Source of the DNA: Cyclina sinensis
Lineage: Eukaryota; Mollusca; Bivalvia; Venerida; Veneridae
Direction: 5' to 3'
Assembly: GCA_012932295.1 (NCBI GenBank)
Contig: JAAONU010000002.1
Span: 19,127,770 to 19,191,769 of the forward strand
DNA: 64,000 bases
Part shown: positions 39,401 through 54,400 of the stretch, one piece after another
Layout of the letters: each line of letters opens with the position of its first letter
How positions within the stretch are numbered: position 1 is the stretch's first letter
Notes under the pieces: generated by a model
The model's input: the letters and a program-made list of their open reading frames with translations, nothing else
The model's database searches: none
Told to the model about the DNA's origin: nothing
Position numbers and translations under genes: made by a program

Positions 39401-42400
39401 TATTTGGTTTGTAGGCACTTACATATTTTCAATTAAAAAATGAAATACTGCTTAACAGCAAACCTACAGCCAAAGTACTCAGGTGAGCGATCCAGGGCCA
39501 TCATGGCCCTCTTGTTTGTTTTTAGGTCACCTGTGCACATAGTGCACAAGGTGAGGTATTGTGATCAGTCAATGTCTGTTGTCGGTGCGTGCGTGCGTCC
39601 GTGTGTGCGTAAACTTTTGTTTTAAAGAACATCTCCTCCTGAACCACTGGGCCAATTTAAACAAAACTTCACAGAAATGTTCCTTGCATGAAGCTCTACC
39701 AAAATTGTTCAAAGAATTTGATTCCATGCAGAACTCTGGTTGCTATGGCAACTTAAAGGAAAAACTTTGAAAATCTTCTTGTCTGAAACCACAAGGCCTA
39801 GAGCTTAGATAATTGGCATTTAGCACCCTCTAATGGAACTCTACAAAAATTGTTCAAATTATTTCCCTGGGGTCAAAATTGGCCCTCGTCCCAGAGGTCA
39901 CTTCCTTTTACATAGACTTGTATAGGAAATCTTTTAAAATCTTCTTCTCAGAAACCACAGTGCCTACAGCTTTGATATTTGGTATGTAGCATTGTCTAAT
40001 GGATGTCTACCAAGTTTGTTCAAATTATGTCCCCTGGGTCAAAATTGGCCATGCCCCAGGGTTCTCTTGGTTTACATATAGTTATATAGGAAAAACATGA
40101 AAAATCATTTTTCTCCGAAACTAATAGGACTAAACCTTAGATATTTGGTGTGGAGTATTGTGTTGAGAAGCTTTACCAGTATTGTTTATATGTTGGCCCT
40201 GGGGTCAAAATTGGCCCCACCCCGGGGGCCCTTAATATGTAAAAAAGGAAATCTCGAAAAATCTTCTTCTCAGAAACCACAATGCCTACAGCTTTGATAT
40301 TTGATATGTAGCATTGTCTAGTGATTGTCTACCAAGTTTGTTCAAATTATGTCCCCTGGGTCAAAATTGGCCACGTCCCAGGGTTCTCTTGGTTTACATA
40401 TTGTTATATAGGAAAAACATGAAAAATCATTTTTCTCCAAAACTAATAGGACTATCCTTAGATATTTGGTGTCGAGTATTGTGTAAAGAACCTTTACCAG
40501 TATTGTTTATATGTTGGCCCTGGGGTAAAAATTGGCCCTGCCCCGGGGGCCCTTAATATGTAAAAAAGGCAATTTTAAAAAATCTTCTTACTGGAAACCT
40601 CAATGCCTACAGCTTTGATATTTGGTATGTAGCAATGTCTAGTGATTGTCTACCAAGTTTGTTTAAATTATGTTCCCTGGGTCAAAATTGGCCACGCCCC
40701 AGGGTTCTCTTGTTTTACATTGATTTATATAGGAAAAACATTAAAAGTCATTTTTCTTCAAAACTAATAGGACTAGACCTTAGATATTTTGTGTGGAGTA
40801 TTGTGTAGATAACCTTAAGCAGTATTGTTTATATGTTGGCCCTGGGGTCAAAATTGGCCCCGCCCCAGGGGCCCTTAATATGTAAAAAAGGCAATCTTTA
40901 AAAATCTTCTTACTTGAAATCTCAATGCCTACAGCTTAGATATGTGGTATGTAGCATTGTCTAGTGGATGTTTACCATGTTTGTTCAAATTATGTCCCCT
41001 GGGTCAAAATTGGCCACGCCCCAGGGTTCTCTTGTTTTACATTGATTTATATAGGAAAAACATGAAAAATAATTTTTCTCCAAAACAAATAGATATTTGG
41101 TGTTGAGTATTGTATAAAGAACCTTTACCAATATTGTTTAAATGTTGGCCCTTGGGTCAAAATTTGCCCCACCCGGGGGCCCTTAATATGTAAAAAAGGA
41201 AATCTTTAAAAATCTTCTTGTCTGAAACCACAAGGCCTTGAATTTTAAAATTTGGCATGAAGCAAGCTTTATCAAGCTTTTTCAAATTATTGGATTAGGT
41301 TAAAGGTCACGGAGGCTAAAAATAGATTTATCTACTGTACCTCATAAAGCCTTCGGTTATAGACCAATATCTTTGATATTCATTATATAGGTTCCTTGCA
41401 TGGACCTCTACCCATGGGTAGGGTTTGAGGTCACTGGGTCAAGGTCAAGGTCACCATAGCTTATAATAGATATTTCTACTTTCTGTCATAGAGCCTGTAT
41501 TTATTGACTTATATTTTACATGTTTACATATTTATATTTACATTACTTACATTTTTTCAATTATAACATGAAATACTGCTTAACAGCAAACCTACAGCCA
41601 AAATACTCAGGTGAGCGATCTAGGGCCATCATGGCTGTCTTGTTGTACTTGTCATAGAGCCTTCATTTATTGTCTAATATTTTAGATATTTGGTATATAG
41701 ACACCTTGCATGAACCTCTGCCAATAACTGGGGTCAAGGTCACCATGGATAAAAACATATTTTTCTATATTGCCTTCATTTATTGACCAATAACTGAAAT
41801 ATTTTGGAATGTAGGTTTTTTGCATGGACCTCTACCCTAAGGTGGGGTTTCAGGTCACTAAGTCAAGGTAAAGGTCACTGAGGCTTATAATACATTTTTC
41901 TACTATTTGTTACAGAGCCTTAATTAAATGACCAATATTTTAGATATTTGGTTTGTAGGCACCTTCCTTCACTAGTGAAGATCAAGGTCACAAAGGCTAG
42001 AAATAATTTTTTCTATTTTTCTTTATGGAGCCTTCATTTATTTTGACCAATGTCTTGGACATGTGGTATGTTGGTACTTTGCATGGACCTCTACCAATGG
42101 TGGTGTTGAGGCCAAGGTCACAGAGGTTAAAAATAGATATTTGTACCTAACGTCACAGTGTTATGCTTGCATTTGATCCATGTACAAAACATTTATGACC
42201 TTCTTTTCTTGAACCAGCCTGATCTAGTCATGGGTTCCAGAGGTATGGGGCCAAAATAGGCTTATTTTGCCAATGCTAAAAATAAAAATTTGCTCCACTC
42301 CAGGGGTCAATTGGTTTTATATAGACTGACATAGGTTAAAACTTTAAAAATTTACTTTTCAGAAACAGCAAGGCCTGGAGTTTAGATATTTGTTAAGTGG

Positions 42401-45400
42401 ATGAAGGTATTTGAAGTTGTACTCTGGTGAGCGACAGAAGAGCCATCATGACCTTCTTGTTTCACTTTTGTAAAACATGACTTTTTACTCTTAAAATTTT
42501 GAATTGTTGAATTTTTACAAATATTGTCATGTTTCTACTTAGAGAAGCCATTAAGTTCTGTAAACTTTTTGTAACACTGTTGTTTGGTTTCAGGCTAGGG
42601 AGAATGTAAGTGCCCTCTATGGTATGGCAGCAGCGTATATGGTGCTCAAGCAGACTCCTAGGGCTAGGAACCAGCTGAAGAGAGTGGCAAAAAGTAACTG
42701 GACTATGCAGGTGGTAACCTTTGTAGTGATGTTACCTGTATTGATTGCAGAGATTTCCAAATTGATTAATATTTCATGATTTTCAAAGTTTTCCATATAT
42801 CAGTAGTCCTTGCCCTCTTTTGGCTATGTTTTTATGCCCCTGAAGGAGGAGGCATACAGTAATTGAATCGTCAGTCACCATCCCCATTTTGTCCGGAGCG
42901 TAACTCAAAAAGTATACAAGACATTGACTTCAAACTTAGAATATAGTTTGATGGCGATAAGGAAAAGTGCAGTGCACAAAAGCTTTTACTCAAGCCTTGC
43001 TAATTCTCGAGTTATTTCCCCTTTTTAGTTTTCCTTGTCCAGCCATTTTCTCACAAAGTATACATGGGATTGGCTTCAAACTTAGAGTATAGGTTGTTGG
43101 TGATGAGGTGGAGTGCATTGCACAAGAACCATAACTCTTGCTCACTTACATTTTGAATAATCTCCCTGTGTCATTTTTGCTTGTCCGGGGCATAACTAAA
43201 AAAGTACTGGACATATCAACTTCATAGGTGAATAGATCTCAATGTGGAGAGGTGCAGTGCCAAAGAACTATAACTCTCCTTTGCATCGTTTTTGACTTAT
43301 TGCCCTTTGTAATTTTTCATACTTAATTATGTCTCCCAAAATTTTTGGGGGACATTGCTTTTGCCTTCACCATCTGACTGTCCATCTGTCTGTCCGCATT
43401 AAGCTTGTCCGGCTTTCACAGGTCAAACTACTGGCAGGATTTTTACGAAACTTCACAGGAGTGATCAGTACCAACCCCAGTTGTGCAAATTTCCGGCACA
43501 TTCAGCTTCGCTGCACAAAATGGCTGCCTGAGCTAAAGATAGAAAAATCTTGTCCGGCTTTCACAGGTCAGACTGCTGGTGGTATTTCGACGCAACTTCA
43601 CACGAGTCATCAGTACCAAACCCTTGTTATGCATATTGCTGGCACGTTCCGCTTTGCTGCACAAAATGGCCAGCAGAGCTCAAAATAGAAAAACCCTATC
43701 CGGCTTTCACTTTTTCCCCCTATTTTCATGACATTAAAAAGACTTACTTTTTCCACCAGGCTCATATTATAGCCATTCAGGAAACATGGACAATAATGAA
43801 ATAGTTCAACCCCCCCAATACACAATACCAAGCTGTGTTAACTCATAGGCCAAAACAACGAGTCTCCAAGAGGAGGTGTTGGCATCTTTGTCCTCCAAGA
43901 CTTTGACTTTATGTGCATTGATACTTCTGTGACAGAAATTGTATGTGTTGGTGTTCATATAACATCTCCATCTATATCAGTATTGAATGTATATAAACCT
44001 TCACAACTTCACCTGCATTATTTCTGTGAACAGCTCAGTTTGATTCTTAACAGTTTACCAACTTCACAAACAATTGTTCTCGGTCACTTTAATGTACCAG
44101 TGTCAGCTAATGAGCTCGAACAAACCATGACTAACTTTAGTCAACTTATAACAACTCCCACTACAATTCCACAAATGCTGATTGATCACATATATGTGAA
44201 AAACCTTGCAGTTGTACAATCTGGAACTGTGCCACAGCTATCATGCAATGCCAATGCAAACATTCGGATCAACAACAACACAGAGCCTCTATGAACAACT
44301 GATGGATCAAATTCCATCTGTATTTGATAGCTTAAACTACTTCTGATGTTAAACACCAGTTGTCACTAGGCAACCAATATCTTTACTTTCTGATTGTAAA
44401 AACATGAAGTAATTCCTCATTTCCACATCACTTTTCAGTTTCACCTTCATCTATTAAATCTGTTAAAACCAACTGCGACTTATGTTTTGACTTTCACCCG
44501 GCATACCAAAAAACATGCTGCTGTTCAATCCTTAGAGTACAATGTCTTAGGGAGGAGACATGTCTTTGTGACAAAAACCCCTTCTAGTTCTTGTCTGGGG
44601 CATAACTTGAAAGGTTTTGAAGGTATCAACTTGAAACTTCATAGGTGAATAGATCTCATTGTGGGAGGTGCAGTGCCCAAGAACCATAACTCTATTTCTC
44701 ACATTTTTAGCTCACCTGTCACATAGTGACAAGGTGAGCTTTTGTGATGATCGCCTTTCGTCCGTCCGTCCGTCCGTCCGTCGTTCGTCCGTTCAAAATT
44801 TTTGTCCACGCTCTAGCGGTCTTAATTTTGGTGATCTTCTTTAAACTTGGTCAGAATGTTTATTTCATGATATCTAGGTCAAGTTCATAACCGGGAAATC
44901 TCACCCTTAAAACTACATGTAGGTCACTAGGTAAAATTATAGAAAAAGCTTGTCCGCACTCTAGCGGTCTTAATTTTGGTCTGATCTTCTTCAAACTTAG
45001 TCAAAATGTTAATCTCAATGATATCTAGATCAGGTTCGAAAACTGGGTCATGTGACCTTCAACACTAGGTCACAAGGTCAAATCATAGAAAAAGCTTGTC
45101 CGCACTCTAGCAGTCTTAATTTTGGTCTGATCTTCTTCAAACTTGGCCAGATTGTTTATCTCAATGATATCTAGGTCAAGTTCGTAACTGGGTCATGTGA
45201 CCTTGAAAACAAGGTAACTAATATAGTTCGAATTTTAGAAAAAGCTTGTCCGCACTCTAGCAGTCTTAATTTTGGTCCCATCTTCTTCAAGCTTGGTCAG
45301 AATGTGTATCTCAATGATATCAAGGTCAGGTTCGAAACTGGGTTATGTGACCTTGAAAACTAGGTCACTAGGTCAAATTATAGAAAAAGCTTGTCCGCAC

Positions 45401-48400
45401 TGTAGTAGTCTTAATTTTGCTCCGATCTTCTTCAAGCTTTGTCAGAATGTTTATCTCAATGATATCTAGGTCAAGTTTGAAACTGGGTCATGTGACTTTG
45501 AAATTTAGGTCACTAGGTCAAGTTATAATAAAAGCTTTTCTGCACTCTAGTGGTCTTAACTTAGAGTTATATAGGGAAAACTTTTTAAAAATCTTCTTTT
45601 CAGAAACTTCAAGGCCTGGAGCTTAGATATTTGGTATGAGGCATCATCTGGTGGACCTCTACCAAGATTGTTCAAATAATGACCCTTGGGTCAGAATTGG
45701 CCCCGCCCCGGGGGTCCCTTGATTTACATAGAGTTATATAGGGAAAACTTTAAAAATCTTCTTGTCAGAAACCGCAACACATGGAGCTTAGATATTTGGT
45801 ATGCAGCATTGTCTAGTAGACCTCTACCAATATTGTTCAAATCATGGCCCCCGGGTCAAAATTGGCTCTGCTCAAGGGGTCACATGTTTTACATAGAGTT
45901 ATATAGTAAATTCTTTAAAAATCTTCTTGTCAGAAACTGCAAGGCCTGGAGCTTAGATATTTGGTAGAGGCATCATCTAGTGGACCTCTACCAAGATTGT
46001 TCAAATTATGACCCTGGGGTCAGAACTGACCCCACTCAGGGCTTACTTGATTTACATAGAGTTTTACATGTATAAGGAAAACTTTAAAAATCTTCTTGTA
46101 AGAAACTACAAGGCATGGAGCTTAGATATTTGGTGTGCAGCATTTTCTAGTAGACCTCTACCAAGATTGTTCAAATCAAAACATTTTTTTTTCTCTCATT
46201 TTTTAAGTTTTTCGCTATGGCAATAAAATTTGGACCATTTGTACAGTTTTTGAAGATGATTTCAAAAACATTATTCCTTGACCTACATTTTTGACCTACT
46301 TACCTACTTTTTTTGTTTTTTAGCTACAGCAATGAAATTTGGACCATGTGCACAGTTTTTTGTTTCAATTTCAAAAATGTCATCGCATGACCTATATTTA
46401 TGACCTACTGACCTACTTTTTTGTTTTAAAGCTGCAGCAATGAAATTTGGACTGTGTGTACAGCTTTCCGTTCCGATTTCAAAAATGTCGTCTTATGACC
46501 TATATCTTGACCTACTGACCTACTTTTTGTTTTTGGAGCTATGGCAATGAAATTGCATTGGTCCATTTCTGTGATATGCATCATTACATTCATAAACATT
46601 TCTTTCATTTTTGAACCGAGGTGAGCGCTTTAGGGCCATTGGCCCTCTTGTTGCCCGTTGTAATTTTTCATACTAAATTCTTGTCCGAGGCCTAAAATTC
46701 CCCTTTCCATTGAAAAAAAGTTAAATAATTTGTATGCTACATTTTGTATCATCAGGCGACACGTTTGACTTGCGGAGTTCTAGTTTATTCTTAATTTTTG
46801 TCTGGAGTATAACTCATAAAGTATTGGAGATATTGACTTGAAACTTCATAGAAAAATAGATCTCATTGAGGAGAAGTGCAATGCCCAAAAAACCGTAACA
46901 CTCTTTTGCATAATTTTGGAATTATTGCCCCTTGAAATGTTTCATACTTAATTTTTGTCCGGGGCATAACTCAAAAAGCATTAGAGATATCAACTTGGAA
47001 CTTCATAGATAAATAGATCTCATTAAGGAGAAGTGCAATAATGCCTAAGAACCATAACTCTTTTTTGTATTATTTTGGAGCTGTCGGGTTTTGTTTGTCT
47101 GGACCAAAACTCATACATGTGAACTCTTCTGATTCTGGCGGTAGACTACCGATTGTGGGCAATCAAAATCCCCCTCCCGCTCAGGGCTTACATTCTAAAG
47201 ACTTTTTTCATAACACCCAAAAAAAAATTAAATTTGCAAACACCTGAGTGATGTTGATGAATGTAAACAATATTTTGACTGGTTTACCGATAACGCTACG
47301 TGTACCACACTGCTGTATTGGAAAATGAGACCCAGTCTAATTACACCTTGACCTTAGTATTGGAAAGTTTTATTGTTTGTATATTGTCAGTTTGTCACTT
47401 TAAGCGCTTGCAATTATGAAGTTGTTAATTGCCAGGCAGATAAGGCACACATTAAAGAAAAAAGGGAGACTAGAAACTGGTAATTACTGTACTTCCACTG
47501 CCATAAAGCAATGCAGACCTCAAAAGATTGTACTGTACTGTTATATCAAAACTGTCAAAAGTCAAACAAACCATAGCCTGTCGAATAGGACTCTGAATGA
47601 ATTGTTGTGCATGAAATTCTGTTGCAAACTGTTATGACTTACATTAGACCAAGGAACTGTGTGGTGTAGTGGAAAAATCGTGTGTCAAAAGGGAGAGTGT
47701 GAAGAGTAAAGAGAAAAGGTACCAATGTTTAACTTGAGTGTAAATAAGACAAATTTGACTGTTAACTGATAAAGGTAGAGTGACTATTCAGTGTAAATAA
47801 TGAATGTTTACTGTTTATTTTGATACATTTTAAACTGATAACAGTTTTTTTCTGTTATCAATACATTTTTTAGCATCTGTACTTGGACCATGCCTGAAAT
47901 AATGTTGTGTCGGTAAATCTCCCATTTGACAGACCCAGTCTCCCTACTTTCTGAGCCAGATCTCCCTACTTGGCACCGGGAAAAGTTCACATGTATGCAA
48001 AACTATTGAATGTATCGGCTTGAAACTTCATAGATAAATAGATCTCGTTGAGGAGAAGTGCAGTGCCCAAGAACCATAACTCTTTTTTGCATAATTTTGG
48101 AATTATTGCCCTTTTTAATTTTTCCTACTTTTTTTAAGTCTGGGGCATAAAGTAACATTCCGATATATCAGTACCCTGCTGAATAAGTGGCATGCAGGTG
48201 GTATTGGTACCAATATAGTGGCAGTTATAGTTTTCACACACTGCAATTTTTTTTTACACAAATGATGAAGGTAATAATTTTGATGATGTGTATGTTATAC
48301 ATTGCATGTTACCTGTCTATTTATTCACAGCAATAATTGTTGATGAACAGTAGGAACTAGTTTTTAGCTAACCTGAGCACTAAGTGACCAAGGATGAGTT

Positions 48401-51400
48401 GTAAGGATGGGTGACTTCCGTACAGAACACTGGTTGCCATTGCAGATTTCAAAATAATTTCACAGAAATGTTTATTAAGTGGCTCTTTGTCAAATTCCTT
48501 CAAGCAATTTTGGTCCCTTAAAAAGATGGCATACAAAGGACAGGGCCTGTTTTTACTATATGACTTTATGGAAATCTCTTTAGAAACCATTGGCTTGATT
48601 TCAAAATAATTTTACAGAAATGTTTATTATGGCCCTTAATAAAATTCCTTCTTGCCATGATGATCCTTAAAAAACATAGCCAATAGACGGCGGGGACTGT
48701 TTGGAAAACTTTGAAAATCTTCTTCTTAGAAACCATGTGCACAGTATCAAAATAATTTCTGACAGACGCTCCTTAGCTGGCCCTTCATCGAATTCCTTTG
48801 AGTAATGATGGATTGTAAAAGAGGTGGGGGAAGTTTTTGATATATGACTATTATAGAAAGCTTGAAAATGTTCTCCTCAGAGACCCCTGGCCCGATTTCA
48901 AAATAATTTCACAGAAATGTTCCTGAGGCAACCTTTTAATTAATTCCTTTCAGCCATGTTGGTTTGTAAAGAAAGAAAAAAAGTAGAGTATGCATTTAGA
49001 ATCCCCTGGCTAAGTTTCAAAAATATTTCACAGATATGATCCTTTGGTGGACCTTTAATGTATTTATTTGAGTTATGTAGGTTAAAAGGAATTTTAAAGG
49101 CATGGACAATTTTGATTGTTGACATAATATTTTGGCAAAGTTCTTTTACCAGTCAAATCCCTTCAGGCTCTGTAGTGTTACGGTCCTTAAGCTAAATAAG
49201 CCTGGTCTGTTTTCTAAGACAAGGGGTTTTCATCCAATAATCATTAAACTTCAAGACGATGGTTTTGGGCATTATATCTTGACTATATTTGAGAAGTCAA
49301 ATCCCTCAAGGGACTCTAGACCTATCTTCCTTGAATTATCCAAAATTGGCCAAATTAGCATGGTCCATTTTCTGAGTTCAAAAGTTTCATCAGATATTCA
49401 TCAAACTGAGTGATAGTTTTTGTGGGTATAAATATCTCTGCCAGTTTCAATGACTTGTCAAATACAGCCAGTTGTTCCAGAGTTATGGAAGATTAATCTG
49501 ATCTTCACTAAACATGCTGATAATGTTTGTGGGCATGATATTTAGGCCAGATTGATTTGATAACTAGTGAAATTCTTCCTGGCATTATACAGTTATGGCC
49601 CATTAAATGTACAAAGAAAGCCAAATAAGGCTTTTCTTTCTCCAAGTAGATTGTGAAATATTTTCATTTCTGTTGATTTTTTATTTGGGGTCAAATAGGT
49701 TTAAATTAAAAACATTTGTACACTTGCTTCCAGTCACGATCTGATGCCATTACCATAAGAAAAAGCATATTTTGCAATTATCAAGGCTCTTGTTCCTTAT
49801 GAAGTCTTTACATGTCTGTCTGTACTGTCTATTTTAAGGATGCTGAGGACCTGGAGAAGGCCTGGCTGTTGTTAGCTGACATATATATACAGGTAAAACA
49901 TTAGATCCTTGGAGTTAAGGGTCTAGTGACATTCGAGCTTATTTAGAGCTTGTTAAGCACCCATGCACATAAGAATTTTTCATAAATGTAGATTTAGATT
50001 ACTTGCATTTTTATTTGAAGATTAAAAAGCTTTCAAACATCATTTCTTGCATATCTCTTCTTACATAATCTGTAGTAGGCACTACATAATTGCACATTAT
50101 ATGTAGAATACATAATCTTAGTCCAGGGTATTTTCGTCAAAGATCAGTTCCATTTTACCAGTCATGTCAAATTTATCTGCTGAAACATTGCCTTCCTCCT
50201 AATTTCTCTTTATGAATGAAATTGTAAACTGGAGGAATGTTTTCATTTAAATCTACATCTGTAACTTATAGTACAGTGTATGTTACTCCTGAACTAATTT
50301 TTTCCTATATATTTACAGTCTGGCAAATATGATATGGCTACAGAATTGCTAAAGAGGGTTCTCCAGCATAATAAGGTAACATGAATGACATGTGATGATT
50401 AGACTTGTGTGCATATTTATATCTAATTAATTAAAGAGAAATGAAATACAGAATTTTCAACAACATCTTGTCAAAGTCAATGTAAGTTTAGCATATTTAT
50501 GCCAATGTGTGGGGTTTATATTGGATTCACTTTTTAGGTCACCAGAGCACTGTGTTCAAGGCGAGCTTTTGTGATCACCCTGTGTCCATCGTGCGTCATC
50601 AACTTTTTACTTTAAACAACACTTCCTCCTTAACCACTAGGTGAAACCTAGATGGTAAAAGATTGTAAAACTTTGCAGAAATGTTTCTTGCATAAAGCTT
50701 TACTAAATTTATTCAAAGAAATCCATTTCATGAAGAACTCTGGTTGCTATGGCAACAAAAACGAGCAACTTTAAAAAAATCTTTTTTCTAAAACTGCTAA
50801 GCCCAGAGGACTGAAATTTGGTGTGTAGCATTGTACTAATTTGTTCAAATAATGATTTTGGGGTCGCTATTGGGCCCACCCAAGGGGTCACAAATTTTAC
50901 ATAGCAGTATGGAAGAAAATTGTAAAAAATCTTCTTGTCTGAAACCACAAGGCCTAGAGTTTTAAAATTTGGCATGAAGCATTGTCAATTGGATTTCTAC
51001 AAAGTTTGTTCAAATAATGTTCCAGGGGCCTATATTAGCCCTGCCTGAGGGGTCTAAAGTTTTACGTAGCAATATAGAAGAAAATCTTTAAAAATCTTCT
51101 TGTCTGAAACCACAAGGCCTAGAATTTCAAAATTTGGCATGTAGCATTGCTTAGTGGACCTTTACCAAGCTTGTTCAAATTATTAGATTGGGGTAAGGGT
51201 CACCAAGGTTAAAACTAGATTTATCTAGTTTACCTCATAGAGCTTTCATTTGTAGACTAAGATCTTTGATATTTGGTATGTAGGTTCTATGCATGGACCT
51301 CATCCCTTAGGTGGGGTTTGAGGTCACCGGGTCAAGGTCACCATAGCTAATAATACATATTTCTACTTCTTGTCATAGAGCCTTTATTTATTGACTGGTA

Positions 51401-54400
51401 TTTTAGATATTTGATTTGTAGGCACCTACAGATCTTCAGTTAGAAAATGAAATACTGCTTCTTATGTTTGCTTAACAGCAAACCCAAAGCCAAAGTACTC
51501 AGGTGAGCGATACAGGGTCATCATGGCCCTCTTGTTGTCAATCCATCTGTCCGTCAGTTCTGTTTCTTCTCAGGCCCAAAAATTTGTCCAGGCATGGAGA
51601 GATTTTAAAATATCTTGGCATATTTGTTCAGGTTGATGAGACAGTGGGTTTACAGACCTTGTCCAGGCCATAATTTCTCCATGTGTTGTGTGTATGACCA
51701 AGGTCTATTGCTCAAAGGTCAAGGTCACAGTCTTGAGTTAAATACAAAAGCCACAGCAAGTGGGGACCAGGCTGACTTCTTCTCATTTCCAAGGACAAAC
51801 ACAGAGGAAGCACATTGTGGTGAAGGGATTTGAAATGAAACATCATTTGGAAATATAAATTCATCCATACATAACAAAGTTATGGCCAATTTTAGCAACA
51901 TTCAGAAATTTGACCTTAATGATCGCCCTTGTAAAATTATCATACTGATGGAAAAAAGTTCATCAAGTTGTTTACGACTTAGGTTTTCGTCTGTAAATCA
52001 ATGTGACTAAAACGTTTCCGTATTGACCAATTGTGCCCATCCATTGACAGCATGATTTCACTTTTTTTTAAACTACACCATTATGTAAGCGTGAAACGTA
52101 ACTTTCATGAAAATCACGTGCAGTATGTGCACAGCAAAACAGACTATCCTCCGCTGGTCACAAAGTACACAATTCGGTAGCTTTCTTATCATAAGCACAA
52201 AAACTGAAAAAAAAAATCTTTGAAAATCAATGATGGGACGTTGGCCTGGAATGACTTTAGAGCAACATAAGAGAGCCATTTTTATGCTTATTGCTGGCAT
52301 GTTGGCAAGAGACATTGCTCGGCATTTCCATTGCCACGAACCGACAAGATTTCAGCAAACTGGGAATGTCGTGGACCGACCCAGATCAGGCAGACTTTGT
52401 AAAACCACGCCGCGGGAAGACCGTTTTCTCACATCATCTCGATGCAATCGATTTTTTCTAGTCGAAAGTTAGGTCGTTTGCTGAGGAATGCTCCTGGCAC
52501 AAGAGTTTAAGACAGGACGGTAAGAAATAGGCTATGCACCGCTGGATTGAAAGCGTGCCGTCCCTACTTTGGCATTCCACTGACGTTGTGACACCATGAA
52601 AGAAGACACCAATGGGCCAGGGTTCATCAGAACTGGACTCGCAAGCAATGGCGAGACGTTCTGTTTTCGAACGTATTGAGGTTTAACGTGTCATTTGCTG
52701 ATGGCAGGGTTCGAACTTGGAGGAGACGAGGGGAGAGGCTGGACCAAGATAATGTCGTCGAACGTGACCGTTATGGGGGTGGTAGCGTGATGGTTCGGGC
52801 GAGCATACATCATGATGGGAAGACAGATCTCGTCATAGTTCCTGGTAATCTCACTGCTCAAAGGTACTGTGACGTAATTGTCGAGCCTGTTGTTGTACCG
52901 TATCTGCAACAACGTAATGTTGGGATTTTCCAACATGATAATGCCCATCCACACACTGCAAGGCATACCCAGAACATTTTACACATCCATAACATCAATG
53001 TGTTGCAGTGGCAGGATCACCGGATCTCTCTCCCATTGAGCACTTATGGGACCACTTAGGTCGTCAGGTGAGAGAGCGCCATGACGTCAACAACGTCCAT
53101 GATCTTCAATGTGCCCTGCAAGCTGAATGGGTCAGGATCCCATTGCAGGTCATTAGAAATCTGATTTGCAGCATGAGACTTCGTTGTCTGGCAGTCTTGG
53201 TTGCAAATGGTGGGCACACTAGATATTGAGCTGTTCCAGAATTTTTACGCCTGACCCCCAGCTTCATTTCAGGTATTCCGGTGACTAAACACCACAAAAT
53301 TAGGAATAACATGTATTTCATTTAATGATTTCATACCTACCCTTTCCGTAGGAGTCAATCCTCTCTGAACTTGCTAAACTTTTTTCCATCAGTATATCTC
53401 AAACCATTCTGCTTCATTGCACATAAGAGCTGCAAAAGCTAAATATAGAAAAAAAATTCAAACAGCATCTCCATGTAAAGGGCAAGGTGATTTTCTACCC
53501 AGTTTTACAGAAATGTTCCTTACATATTTTTCTATTAAAATTGCTCAGATTTCTGCTCCATTGCACAAAATGGCCACCAGAGCTAAAAATAGATTTTTGA
53601 CAATATTTGGCCACAAATGACATCTCCTCACAAGTTGCTAGCTCTAGTTTACCTCTTCCCCCTGGGTTTTATTTGTTTATAAAATCTTCAATAAGAAAAT
53701 GTTCTGATGTTTGCTTAAAAGCAGACCCACAGTCAAAGTACTAAGGTGAGCAATCCAGGACCATCATGGCCCTCTCGTTTGCATTGAGCATCATGCTAGA
53801 GGTCCTTAACCAAGATTGTTCAAGTTACGCCCCTGGGATCATTATTAGCCCTGTCCCATTGGTCACTTGATTTCACATAAGCTTATAATTATAGCAAAGA
53901 CTAAAATCTTCTTGTCTTAAACTAAAATTCTTCTTGTCTGAAACCTTAAGCCCTAGAGCTTAGATATTTTGAATGTAGCATTGTCTAGCGAACATCTACC
54001 AAGTTTGTTGGGTTTGAAATTCGTGTAAGATATTTAATCTTTGAAAATCTGTTTGTCAGAAACGGTATTAAGCTCTAGACCTTTGATATTTGTAAGTGTT
54101 ATAGATAAATATATAATAGATATTTTTCATGAAGCATTGTTAAGTGGATACATGATTATGTCCCAGAGATCAAAATTAGCTCCAACCTTGGTTTGTATAC
54201 AATAGAAGATCTTTGAAAATCTTCAGAAACTAATTTTGCTTCTGATATTTGTTTAACAGCTGACCCACAGCCAAAGTGCTCAATTGAGTGATCCAGGGCC
54301 ATCATGGCCCTCTAATAATAGTAATTGTTTTCGTTTATATCACATCAAGATGAAAGTAGGGATTTCCCACAATCAAGATTAAGTATGACATAATCATATC

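Larger units (their letters stand above)
42833..47090 (+). repeat. C-family array, interrupted by G and a chimeric element
   Basis: It starts with the palindrome TATGCCCCTGAAGGAGGAGG then CATA after TTTT. Monomers of about 155 bp carry TTGTCCGGGGCATAACTC, AAAAAGTATTGG, AACTTCATAGGTGAATAGATC, AGGTGCAGTGCCCAAGAACC and TTATTGCCC-TTGTAATTTTTC. C sequence occupies 42833-43328, 44591-44708 and 46653-47090, and a further piece is at 48003-48165. Confidence 0.7.

Noticed and set aside
43610..43831. Minus-strand open frame over G monomers
   Set aside because: It overlaps repeat monomers in antisense and has no recognisable domain.
43329..44300. Active non-LTR retrotransposon
   Set aside because: Only an endonuclease remnant with frameshift and lost catalytic residues is present, and no reverse transcriptase was found around it.
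52691..52966. Open frame on the - strand at the Tc1 element
   Set aside because: It is antisense to the DDE domain containing HDNAHPHTA on the + strand.
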